This document shows, one piece after another, positions 1-7,047 of a stretch of 8,660 nt of DNA (the stretch's first letter is position 1; each line of letters opens with the position of its first letter). Both the position numbers and the translations under genes were made by a program. Source of the stretch: JBBSQE01 sp038258095. Its GTDB lineage: Bacteria > Actinomycetota > Thermoleophilia > Solirubrobacterales > 70-9. The notes below the pieces were generated by a model. That model had not been told where the DNA came from and searched no databases. It saw only the letters and a list, made by a program, of their open reading frames with translations. The stretch covers positions 1 through 8,660 of the forward strand of contig JBBSQE010000140.1 in the NCBI GenBank assembly GCA_038258095.1. Reading direction: 5' to 3'.

Positions 1-65
1 AAAACGGCTCGCGATCGCCTCTCAGGCACCCGATCGGCGGCTCCCGGGCACCCACACCCGACCCT

Positions 66-90
66 GACCCACCGAGCGCCTCGCTGGGTC
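66..90 (-). terminator. Possible hairpin terminator after the MFS exporter gene
   Basis: About 30 bp beyond the exporter stop codon, GACCC (66-70) pairs with GGGTC (86-90) and AGCG (75-78) pairs with CGCT (82-85) around a three-base loop, leaving a four-base bulge on one side. There is no U-run, so this would be a non-canonical terminator or just a chance GC-rich fold. The rest of 1-119 shows no gene or other feature I can support. Confidence 0.25.
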
Positions 91-119
91 ACCTCTTCAC
101 GGGTACTGCAAGATCGGGG

Positions 120-1763
120 TTAGACGACGAGCGGCTCGCCGACATCGGCGCTGTCGGTGCCGTCCGCCGGCCCCCCTCTGCCCGCGGCGGAATCCCTTGC
201 CTGCTCCTCGAGGGCCTGCCGCACCCTTGCTCGCCGCTCGGCGCGCGCGAGGAAGACCGCCGGAATCAATGCCAGAGCGGTCAGTGCGAGCGCGAACCAA
301 TAGGTGTGGGCGAACGCCTCGGCGAGGGGAACAGCAACGCGCTCCCTCGCCGTGTCGGAAAGGGCGGCGCCCGATACTCTCCCCTGCGCGCCCTCACCAA
401 GCGAGGAGATGATCCGGTTCTGGAGGATCACGATCAGAAGGGCCGCCCCGATCGAGCCGCCAACTCTCTGAAGGACGTTCAGGGCAGGGGTGGCGCGGGG
501 GACCTGACGCTTCTGCAGCGTCGCGTAGGCCGCCGCCATCGCCGGCATCATCGCGCCGCCGAGGCCGATTCCCCGGAGGACGAGCGCGCCGCCGATGACC
601 CAGTAGGAGGTCGTGGCGCCGACCTGGGTGAACACCGCCGTGCCGATCAGAAGGATCGTTAGACCGACGATCACCACACGTCCACCGCCGTAGCGATCGG
701 TCGCGCGCCCGCCGATGTTCATCCCCACCGCAGCACCCAACCCCTGCGGCGCGATCAGCAGGCCGGCTATCAGCGGCGATTCGCCGCGGGCGATCTGGTA
801 GTAGAGCGGCAGCAGGATCATCGACCCGAAGAGTGCGATGCCGGTGAGGAACACGGTCGCTCCCGCCGCCGCGAACCCGCCTGAGCGAAAGAGCCCGACG
901 TCGATGATCGGGTGTCGCTGCCGCAGCCCGTAGATGACGAAAGCGCCGACCAGCATCAGGCCGATCAGCAGCGGAAGCCAGGCCGAGACGGCAGCCATGG
1001 TCCGGTGGGTGCCGTACTCGGAGATTCCGAAGACGACCAGGCCGGCACCGGGCGAGATCAACGCCAGGCCTCGCCAGTCGAGCGTGAGGCGATCCGCACC
1101 CTGTCCGGACGTCCGTCCCTCGGCCCGCTCGGCCGGGAGAAGCCTGCGGGCCAGCAGAAGCCCGATGATCCCGACCGGCAGGTTCACGAAGAAGATCCAG
1201 CGCCACGAGAGATGCTCGACGATCGCGCCCCCAAGGACCGGCCCGAGCACCGGTGCGAGGAGCATCGGTACGCCGACGACGCTCATCACCCGGCCCATGC
1301 GGTTCGGACCAGCCGCCTGCGCCAGGGTGATCATCCCGATCGGCATGATCATGCCACCGGCGAACCCCTGGAGGAAGCGGAAGCCGATCAACGATTCGGC
1401 GCTCCACGCTAGACCGCAGAGACCACTCGTGACGACGAAGCCACCGACTGACGTCATCCACACACGCTTGGGCCCGAAGCGCTCGGCGGCCCACCCGGTC
1501 AGCGGAATCGCCGTGGCAAGCGCGAGCAGGTAGCCCGTGCTGACCCACTGGATCGTCGAGAGGGGCGCGTCGAGGTCGACCCGCAGGGTCTCCAGTGCAA
1601 CGTTGACGATCGTGGTGTCGAGGATCGACATGATCGCGCCGATGACGACGACGACCGCGATCCTCCGCACGTGCGGCGGCAGACGCTTCGAGTCTTCACC
1701 TGGCGCCGTATACGCCGGGGGGGCTCCGTTGGCAGAAGAGGGACTTTCCGGGCGGAGGCTCAC
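120..1763 (-). CDS. DHA2-family MFS multidrug efflux transporter (EmrB/QacA type)
   Basis: This 547-residue integral membrane protein is a probable proton-driven drug exporter with 14 predicted membrane segments. After a polar tail of about 33 residues, segment 1 carries the DHA2 signature LDTTIVNVAL (48-57). Next come motif A in the first cytoplasmic loop (GWAAERFGPKRVW, 90-102), motif B (RFLQGFAGG, 129-137), motif C (GPVLGG, 174-179) and the WRWIFFVNLPVG block (187-198) typical of EmrB-like proteins. Length and order match the family. The start is a GTG at 1763 with only a weak upstream GAG as ribosome site; segment 1 begins near residue 35, so a slightly later start cannot be excluded. It lies 83 bp downstream of the L,D-transpeptidase gene on the same strand and may be cotranscribed or have its own promoter. 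No adjacent TetR or MarR regulator is visible. The substrate cannot be read from the sequence. Confidence 0.93.
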   Translation of the reverse strand: MSLRPESPSSANGAPPAYTAPGEDSKRLPPHVRRIAVVVVIGAIMSILDTTIVNVALETLRVDLDAPLSTIQWVSTGYLLALATAIPLTGWAAERFGPKRVWMTSVGGFVVTSGLCGLAWSAESLIGFRFLQGFAGGMIMPIGMITLAQAAGPNRMGRVMSVVGVPMLLAPVLGPVLGGAIVEHLSWRWIFFVNLPVGIIGLLLARRLLPAERAEGRTSGQGADRLTLDWRGLALISPGAGLVVFGISEYGTHRTMAAVSAWLPLLIGLMLVGAFVIYGLRQRHPIIDVGLFRSGGFAAAGATVFLTGIALFGSMILLPLYYQIARGESPLIAGLLIAPQGLGAAVGMNIGGRATDRYGGGRVVIVGLTILLIGTAVFTQVGATTSYWVIGGALVLRGIGLGGAMMPAMAAAYATLQKRQVPRATPALNVLQRVGGSIGAALLIVILQNRIISSLGEGAQGRVSGAALSDTARERVAVPLAEAFAHTYWFALALTALALIPAVFLARAERRARVRQALEEQARDSAAGRGGPADGTDSADVGEPLVV

Positions 1764-1846
1764 CTACTCAAGCATGCTAAGGAACGCCCCACTCCGGCCC
1801 CGAAGATCGCCCCGGTTCCGCTTCTCGGAAGCAAGGCGCAGGATCG

Positions 1847-3019
1847 TCAGTAGACGACGACCGTCGTTCCGAGCTTCGCGAACCGGTACACGCGCTTCGC
1901 CTCGGGCGCCGGGACGCGAACGCACCCGTGGGACACCGGGTAGGGCGCCACGTCCGGATACTCGTGGAAGGCGATGCCCTGGTTGAAGTAGGACGCGTAG
2001 GGCAGCCAGGTGCTGAACGGCACCGACCACGACTGCAGCTCCTTGCGGAACACTGAGTAGGTGCCGGACGGCGTCTCGGTCCCGGGGCCGCCCGAGGAGG
2101 TGTGGATGGCGCGGACCACCTTGCCGCCCTTGACGAGAAGTGTCACGCCCTTGTCGCGGTAGACCTCGATCCGTCGCGATGGGCCGTTCGATGAGGGCTT
2201 CGGGCGGTGGGCCTTCGCCAGGGCCGCCTTGGTGAGCGGCCCGGCCACGCCGTCCCGGTCGAGACCCTGCCAGGCCTGGAAGGCAGTGACCGCCATCTGC
2301 GTCTGGTACCCGTAGACGCCATCGACCGCGTTCTTGGGGAGATAGGTGAGAGCGGCGAGGCGCTGCTGGATCTGCCTCGCCCCGGCCTGGCGGTCGCCCT
2401 TCGGCTTGCGGGCCGGCGGCGGCCCACCAGGGGGCTTCTCGTAGTCGCTGGTCGTCACGGTCGGCGCGCTAACGCCGCCGGAGATCACCTTGGCCGACCG
2501 GACGCCGTCGTACTGGCTCACGGTATAGACGACCTGACCGAGACGCGCGTCGAGCTCCTGCTGCTGCGCGACCGTCCGCCTCGAGGCTCTGGCGGGGATG
2601 CCCGCCGTGAATCGCGGTGTGACCTTGACGACGGCCTTGCCCGTCGGGGTCACGCGCAGGCCCTGCAGCGACGTACCACCGGGGATCGCGCTACGGGTGT
2701 CGTCGGACCCCTTCGCTTCTTGCGAGCTCGGTCCGGCCAAGAGCGCCTTCAGCGCCGGCGCCGGGGAACCGGCCGGGCCCGGCAGATCGCGCTCGACAGG
2801 CTGGAACTGCTCGCCGGCCGTGAAGTAGACGTCCACCGACCGATCACCCGGTTGAGCGCCGGTTGCGCCGGTCCCGGCGGTCGTCCCGGGGGCCCCGGAT
2901 GAGGCTGTGTTTCCGGCAGTGCTTCTGTCGGTGCCGCTCGACCCACACCCGGCGGCGAGCACGGCGCAGGAACACAGTGCGGCGATGGTCACGAACCGCC
3001 TCAGCCTGAGGTCAGTCAT
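1847..3019 (-). CDS. GerMN - peptidoglycan-binding - L,D-transpeptidase (YkuD) lipoprotein
   Basis: This 390-residue predicted cell-surface lipoprotein should form 3-3 peptidoglycan cross-links or otherwise act on wall stem peptides. A short basic n-region and hydrophobic stretch end in the lipobox LAAGC, with Cys25 as the lipidated residue. A Thr/Gly/Ala-rich linker (26-60) is followed by a GerMN domain (about 61-185; note LLAGPSSQE, SAIPGGTSL and QVVYTVSQYDGV). A PG_binding_1 domain follows (about 211-268; VDGVYG, then GVAGPLT), then a C-terminal YkuD domain (about 282-390). The YkuD domain has the upstream His352 (FHEYP) and the catalytic SHGCVR motif with His364, Cys366 and Arg368, so it looks active. 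The ATG at 3019 is preferred because it places the lipobox correctly; an upstream in-frame extension to 3109 would bury the signal peptide. No clear Shine-Dalgarno is seen. The gene starts 64 bp after the copper-protein stop on the same strand, so cotranscription is likely. Confidence 0.92.
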   Translation of the reverse strand: MTDLRLRRFVTIAALCSCAVLAAGCGSSGTDRSTAGNTASSGAPGTTAGTGATGAQPGDRSVDVYFTAGEQFQPVERDLPGPAGSPAPALKALLAGPSSQEAKGSDDTRSAIPGGTSLQGLRVTPTGKAVVKVTPRFTAGIPARASRRTVAQQQELDARLGQVVYTVSQYDGVRSAKVISGGVSAPTVTTSDYEKPPGGPPPARKPKGDRQAGARQIQQRLAALTYLPKNAVDGVYGYQTQMAVTAFQAWQGLDRDGVAGPLTKAALAKAHRPKPSSNGPSRRIEVYRDKGVTLLVKGGKVVRAIHTSSGGPGTETPSGTYSVFRKELQSWSVPFSTWLPYASYFNQGIAFHEYPDVAPYPVSHGCVRVPAPEAKRVYRFAKLGTTVVVY

Positions 3020-3083
3020 CGGGTGAAGATAGGCCACGATGCTGCCCGCGCCGCCCGCGCCCAGCGCCGAACACGAGCCCGGC

Positions 3084-4700
3084 CTACTGCTCGACCCGGA
3101 ACGATCCACGCATCAGCGGATGGATGCGGCAGAAGTAGTTGTAGGTGCCCGTCGGGAGGTTCGTGGGCGTCGTCCAGGTCTGGCGGTACACGGCCGGGGT
3201 GAACCTGCCGAGCTGGCCGGAGTCGAACTGGAACCGGCCGTCAGCGATCGGGTAGGCGATGCCGGTCGACCCGTTGCACGGCGCCGCGCAGGAAGTCAGC
3301 GAGTGCCAGATCTCCTGCGATGAATCGCCGCCGCCGAGCTCGAAGGTCAGCGACTGACCCCTCTTGACCACGGGCGGGCGATTGTTCGGCGCCGAGAAGT
3401 TGAGGTCGCCCTGCTGGTAGTTGAAGCTCGCGATCGAAAGCGGCTGGGAAACGGTGAGGGACTGGCCGTCCGGGAGCCTGCGGGCGTCGGGCATCTTCGT
3501 CGGGCGGCCGCCGTGGACCTCGTTCTCCGAGAGGTGCCCGTGCGTCGGCTTGCCGCGCCAGTCGACCTTGGTCCTGTACGGGTCCCTGCCCCCGGTGCCG
3601 TCGGCCATGTAGACGACCATGATGCCCATCGACTCATACCAGGAGGCGCGCTTGGTCTCGTATGTGGCCTGTATCTCGAGCATGTCGCCGGCATGCACCT
3701 GAACCCGCCAACCGGGCTTCGTGCCGGTCATGCTGACATCCCACGAGATGGGGCCCCTCGGCTCCCAGTACCTGGACTCGGACTTGAACAGGTGGGCACG
3801 GTTGCCGCGAACCTTCGGTGAGCGGCGCAGGCAGCGGACCCGCTTGCGCTTGCGGACGATCCGCCGGCAGTTCCGTCCCTCGTAGCGGGCGCCCGCGCGG
3901 TTCAGGTAGAGGTCTGTCGAGAGGCCACCGCTGTGCACATGGCCGGCGGTTGAGATCAGCACGCCGTCATGCTCGACCTGCCAGACGTTCTTGATGTTGC
4001 CGTCCGGATAGGGGTTGTCCTCGTCGGCGGGATAGACGAACTTGCCGTCCTTGCCGCCGGAGCCCTTGTGGACGTCGAAGACCGGGTAGCCGCTGTGGTT
4101 CTGGACGTCCATCCAGATCGGCTCGACCGGGATCATCCCCTGAGCCTCGGGGGCCGTGTCGGGGATGAAGTCGATCTCGTAGGTGATGTAGAGCTGCATC
4201 GGCTGCGGCTTGAGGTTGTGGATCATGTAGTTGAGGAGTAGCTGGTCGCCCGCCTTGTAGTGGTACCCGTAGCCCTTCGGGAAGGCGGTGATCGTCTTCT
4301 CCTCGCCGGATGCGAACATCCGCTCCCCGGCGGAGTTGTTCGTTGCGTCCCGGCGCGAGAGATTGATCCAGACGCCGTGGTGGAACATGACGCGGTCCGA
4401 CCTCGGGACCGTGCCGTCCTCGAAGACGAGGTTGGGCTTGAAGCGCGTGATCCAGCCGTCGACGTCCGGTTTCTCGGTGATCAGCTTGTTGGAGATCCGG
4501 TTCTGACCCGGGGTCACGGCGAGCGGGCCGACTCGGAAGGTCATTCGCTGGACTCCCGGATAGGGAGTCGCGCCGGCCTCGGGAACCACCGGAGGCTTCC
4601 TCGGCTTCGCGCCGGCTGTCCCGGCGAAGGTCGCCGAAAGCGCCACGAGGAGGAGCGCGCTCAGCAGGACTGCGGGTATGCGTAGTGAGGACGGTCGCAT
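3084..4700 (-). CDS. Secreted SURNod19/PHM-like copper protein fused to a C-terminal cupredoxin
   Basis: This 538-residue exported protein begins with a Sec signal peptide (hydrophobic 9-26, likely cleavage after TAGA at about 31). The main body (about 45-370) resembles SURNod19 proteins; the GHVHSGG block (253-259) is the clearest marker. By eye it also follows the metal-ligand order of the two-copper PHM/DBH monooxygenase fold: His107-His108 (FHHGVW), His161 (YMIHN), His254-x-His256 and Met358 (YESMGIMVVYM). A cationic stretch with 12 Arg/Lys in residues 278-298 lies between these, bracketed by Cys278 and Cys290. The C-terminal part (about 415-538) is a cupredoxin whose type 1 copper ligands are His466 (IWHSLTS), Cys524, His527 and Met530 (FCRIHPLM). 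The ATG at 4700 is chosen because it gives a clean signal peptide; a longer reading to 4826 adds 42 atypical residues. The ribosome site is weak. Role is inferred: extracytoplasmic copper binding, redox chemistry or oxidation of an unknown substrate. Confidence 0.85.
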   Translation of the reverse strand: MRPSSLRIPAVLLSALLLVALSATFAGTAGAKPRKPPVVPEAGATPYPGVQRMTFRVGPLAVTPGQNRISNKLITEKPDVDGWITRFKPNLVFEDGTVPRSDRVMFHHGVWINLSRRDATNNSAGERMFASGEEKTITAFPKGYGYHYKAGDQLLLNYMIHNLKPQPMQLYITYEIDFIPDTAPEAQGMIPVEPIWMDVQNHSGYPVFDVHKGSGGKDGKFVYPADEDNPYPDGNIKNVWQVEHDGVLISTAGHVHSGGLSTDLYLNRAGARYEGRNCRRIVRKRKRVRCLRRSPKVRGNRAHLFKSESRYWEPRGPISWDVSMTGTKPGWRVQVHAGDMLEIQATYETKRASWYESMGIMVVYMADGTGGRDPYRTKVDWRGKPTHGHLSENEVHGGRPTKMPDARRLPDGQSLTVSQPLSIASFNYQQGDLNFSAPNNRPPVVKRGQSLTFELGGGDSSQEIWHSLTSCAAPCNGSTGIAYPIADGRFQFDSGQLGRFTPAVYRQTWTTPTNLPTGTYNYFCRIHPLMRGSFRVEQ

Positions 4701-4757
4701 GAGACGAGGTGGCCAGGGCAGGCGGGCACGAACAGTCCCTCCCCGGTCGCGCCAGGC

Positions 4758-4786
4758 ATTCAAGTCACATTGCCCCACCCGCGCAA
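4758..4786 (-). promoter_or_regulatory. Candidate promoter for the copper-protein gene
   Basis: Read on the minus strand, TTGCGC (4781-4786) is followed after exactly 17 bp by TTGAAT (4758-4763). These match 3 of 6 and 4 of 6 bases of the vegetative consensus. Transcription would begin near 4750 and leave a leader of about 50 nt. The site is in the divergent region 4701-4872, whose section 4787-4830 is the most AT-rich stretch between genes here. For the plus-strand carbonic anhydrase I see only a lone CTGACA (4805-4810) resembling a -35 box, with no convincing -10. Confidence 0.3.
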
Positions 4787-4872
4787 CCCCAATATTCGAA
4801 CAATCTGACATCGGTTCATGTTGCATGGATCAGTCGGGGTCCGTGGTGCGGGCCCCGTTCATTGAGAAAGCG

Positions 4873-5427
4873 ATGACACCATCGGATCCGGCACGACCTG
4901 GGTCGCGTGACGATCTACGATCCGTGATCGATATGCACAGCGCCGACGAGATGATGCAGGTCGCCGCCTCCCGGGCAGAAGCGCTGGCGGCTCCGGGCCT
5001 CGACCCGAGGCCGGGGCGGGGAGTTGCCGTATTGAGCTGCATGGACACGCGGATCGACCTCTTTCCGATGCTCGGCCTGGATCGCGGCGATGCCCACATC
5101 ATCCGCAACGCCGGCGGACTCGCAACCGATGACGCGATCCGCTCGCTGAGTATCTCCCAGCGGGTCCTGGGAACCGAGGAGATCGTCGTCGTGATGCACC
5201 GGGGCTGCGGCCTGCACGGCGCATCGGAGGACGACTTTGCGCAGGCGCTGGCCGCCGACGGTGTCCTCCCGACGTGGCGGATCGGTGCTTTCGACGATCT
5301 GGAGGGGACCCTGCGCCACAGCCTGAACCGTCTTCGTTCCAGCCCGGAGCTGAAGGCGCGCGAGCACATCCGAGGGTTCATCTTCGACCCGGAGACCGGG
5401 ACGCTCAGCGAGGTCACGACGGACTGA
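4873..5427 (+). CDS. Small beta-class carbonic anhydrase
   Basis: This 184-residue cytoplasmic protein should be a zinc enzyme interconverting CO2 and bicarbonate. The zinc and catalytic residues are intact: Cys56, Asp58 and Arg60 in SCMDTR, then His109 and Cys112 in MHRGCG. The block HIIRNAGGLATDDAIRSLSI (75-94) and a C-terminal RGFIFDPETG strand are close to the minimal, roughly 163-residue actinobacterial type such as mycobacterial Rv1284. The ATG at 4873 is chosen because GAGAAAG lies just upstream. An ATG at 4933 would give 164 residues, nearer the family length, and the codons from 4873 to 4932 have clearly fewer G/C third bases than the rest, so 4933 is a serious alternative. DegV follows 39 bp later on the same strand, so the two are probably cotranscribed. 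Identity as a beta-CA homologue is firm; catalytic activity is inferred. Confidence 0.92.
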   Translation: MTPSDPARPGSRDDLRSVIDMHSADEMMQVAASRAEALAAPGLDPRPGRGVAVLSCMDTRIDLFPMLGLDRGDAHIIRNAGGLATDDAIRSLSISQRVLGTEEIVVVMHRGCGLHGASEDDFAQALAADGVLPTWRIGAFDDLEGTLRHSLNRLRSSPELKAREHIRGFIFDPETGTLSEVTTD

Positions 5428-5466
5428 AGCGATGCGAGGACCCCGGAAGGCTTAGGGTGCGCTCAG

Positions 5467-6360
5467 ATGCCCCCCGCCCCACCCTCAGACAACCGGCCGG
5501 ACCGCGCGGTCGCCGTGGTGACCGACAGCACGCCCTACCTCCCGGCCGAGATGATCCGCGACCACGACATCCGTCAGGTGAGCCTCTACGTCGGCTGGGG
5601 CGGTGAGCGGGAGCGGGAGGACAGCTACGAGCTCGCGGACTTCTACGCACGACTCAGGGAATCGCCGGATCTTCCTTCCACCTCGCAGCCCTCGGTAGGC
5701 GATTTCCTCGAGTGCTATGAGCCGCTGGTCAGCGCCGGCCGCGATGTCGTCTCGATCCACATGGCAAGTGGCCTGTCGGGGACATACGAGAGCGCGAGGG
5801 AGGCAGCCGAGTGTCTGGCCGAGGATGGGCAGCCCGGCCGCGTGATGGTCGTCGACAGCCAGACCGGAGCGGGTGGGCTCGGATGCCTGGTCGTCGCCGC
5901 GGCCCGGGTCTCCGAGCAGGGCCTCGGCGCCGAGGAGATCGTTCAGACCGTCCGCGAGGCGCGGCGGGGACTCGAGATCTGGTTCTGCCTGGACACGCTC
6001 GAGTATCTGCGCAAGGGCGGGCGGATAGGGGCGGCCCAGGCGCTCGTCGGGTCGGCGCTGAAGATCAAGCCGGTGCTCACCTTCGGCACCGAGATCGCCC
6101 CGGTCGGGCGCGTCCGGACGCGAGCCCGGGCCCGGGAGCGGATGGTCGCTTACCTGAACGAGCTCCGGGAGCGCGGAGCGAGCGACTGGATCGTGCAGCA
6201 CGCCCAGTCACCCGACGACGCCGCCTTCCTGGTGGAGGAGGGCGCTGCGATCCTCGGCACGCCGCCGCTGTTCTGCACCGAGGTCGGCCCTGTGCTCGGG
6301 GCCCACCTCGGCTCGGGAATGCTGGTGGGCGGGATGGGCCTCGCCCCGCGCGACGGCTGA
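5467..6360 (+). CDS. DegV family fatty-acid-binding protein
   Basis: This 297-residue protein belongs to the DegV family. Its members bind a single fatty acid between two alpha/beta domains, and in Firmicutes (FakB) they present it to a DhaK-like kinase (FakA) for phosphorylation. Visible landmarks are the opening strand AVAVVTDSTPYLP (14-26), the TSQPSVGDF segment (72-80), the lipid-headgroup loop HMASGLSGTYESA (98-110), VVDSQTGAGGLG (128-139) and the second-domain signature DTLEYLRKGGRIG (176-188), followed by LKIKPVLTF (198-206). Length is normal for the family. The start is the ATG at 5467, with GGAAGG 16-21 bp upstream and thus a rather long spacing. It follows the carbonic anhydrase by 39 bp. 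No FakA-type kinase gene is present in this window, so whether it feeds phospholipid synthesis here is unknown. Confidence 0.95.
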   Translation: MPPAPPSDNRPDRAVAVVTDSTPYLPAEMIRDHDIRQVSLYVGWGGEREREDSYELADFYARLRESPDLPSTSQPSVGDFLECYEPLVSAGRDVVSIHMASGLSGTYESAREAAECLAEDGQPGRVMVVDSQTGAGGLGCLVVAAARVSEQGLGAEEIVQTVREARRGLEIWFCLDTLEYLRKGGRIGAAQALVGSALKIKPVLTFGTEIAPVGRVRTRARARERMVAYLNELRERGASDWIVQHAQSPDDAAFLVEEGAAILGTPPLFCTEVGPVLGAHLGSGMLVGGMGLAPRDG

Positions 6361-6405
6361 CCGGCCGCCGAACGCTACGGCGTCGTGCATGCGCCCGACG
6401 CAGCG

Positions 6406-6435
6406 CCGCCCCAGCGCGCCCCGCCCCAGCGCGCC
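6406..6435. repeat. Perfect tandem duplication of a 15-bp unit
   Basis: CCGCCCCAGCGCGCC occurs twice back to back (6406-6420 and 6421-6435), in the 76-bp gap between the convergent DegV and Fur stop codons. It ends one base before the Fur stop codon. It is probably a replication-slippage product. No clear terminator hairpin is visible in this convergent gap. Confidence 0.9.
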
Positions 6436-6436
6436 G

Positions 6437-7030
6437 TCAATGCCGGTGCGCGCGCCCCGTGCCGTGCGACTGATCCGTCGGATGCGAGTGGACGAAGTCA
6501 CCGTGGCTGTGCTCGTGGCGCTGCCCTGACCCCGCGGCTGTCCCGCGATCCGGCGTCGGCCCCCTCCCGGTCTCCTCTCGCGCACATGCCGGGCACAGGC
6601 CGATGACGGGAAAATGACCGAAGTGCGCCTCGTAGCCGAAGCTCTCGCGTATCTGCTCGCGGACGGACTCGAGCTCGTCAGGCTCGACGCTCGTCACCCG
6701 GTCACAGCGCTCGCAGACGAGGAACTCCTTCGGCCCTGAGCCAACCAGCAGGTAGAGTCCGGGCCCGTGTCCTAGATGAACGTGCTGGACGACCCCGAGC
6801 TCCTCGAGGCGCTCCAGGTTCCGGTAGACCGACGCGACTTCGAGCTCCACGGTCCGGCCATCCAGGCCGCCGGCGATGAACTGTGCCGAGACCGGTCCCT
6901 CGGCCTCGAACAACGCCTCGAGAACGACCCGGCAGGCGGTCGAGACCCGCTGTCCGTCCGAGCGTATGAAGGCGAGCACGTCCTCGATCGAGTCGAATGC
7001 GAGCGGGGCTGTCCGCGGAGAGTCGGTCAC
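6437..7030 (-). CDS. Fur-family metal-responsive repressor with His-rich C-terminal tail (Zur/Nur-like)
   Basis: This 197-residue cytoplasmic transcription regulator has a winged-helix DNA-binding half (about 12-85; recognition-helix region VASVYRNLERLEELGVV, 65-81). The dimerization and metal-binding half follows, with HVHLGHG (83-89), the structural zinc pairs Cys106-x2-Cys109 and Cys146-x2-Cys149, and HFGHFPV (136-142). After the usual family end near residue 150 comes a polar linker and a tail with eight histidines in residues 172-197. The start is taken as the GTG at 7030, since residues upstream of it are only the permease 3' end read in another frame; no strong ribosome site is seen. 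The gene starts 17 bp after the permease stop, so the two should share an mRNA. The permease neighbour favours nickel, cobalt or zinc over iron as the signal, but the metal cannot be assigned from sequence. Confidence 0.92.
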   Translation of the reverse strand: MTDSPRTAPLAFDSIEDVLAFIRSDGQRVSTACRVVLEALFEAEGPVSAQFIAGGLDGRTVELEVASVYRNLERLEELGVVQHVHLGHGPGLYLLVGSGPKEFLVCERCDRVTSVEPDELESVREQIRESFGYEAHFGHFPVIGLCPACAREETGRGPTPDRGTAAGSGQRHEHSHGDFVHSHPTDQSHGTGRAHRH

Positions 7031-7047
7031 GGTTCGGTTTTCAGCTT

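Noticed and set aside
394..1548. Long minus-strand open frame inside the MFS gene
   Set aside because: It overlaps the transporter in another frame and its product is Arg/Pro/Asp-rich low-complexity protein with no motifs, the usual by-product of high GC.
1816..1832. Short inverted repeats (TTCCG/CGGAA and GCTTC/GAAGC) below the L,D-transpeptidase stop
   Set aside because: Only 5-bp stems, mutually exclusive and without a U-run; too weak to call a terminator.
2207..2902. Plus-strand open frame antisense to the L,D-transpeptidase
   Set aside because: No recognisable motif; the opposite strand encodes a complete three-domain protein.
4678..4872. Upstream extension of the carbonic anhydrase frame
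   Set aside because: It would overlap the divergent copper-protein start at 4700, adds 65 residues absent from the family and has non-coding-like codon use.
4830..5417. Minus-strand open frame antisense to the carbonic anhydrase
   Set aside because: Ser/Arg-rich shadow of the real gene, whose zinc ligands are intact on the plus strand.
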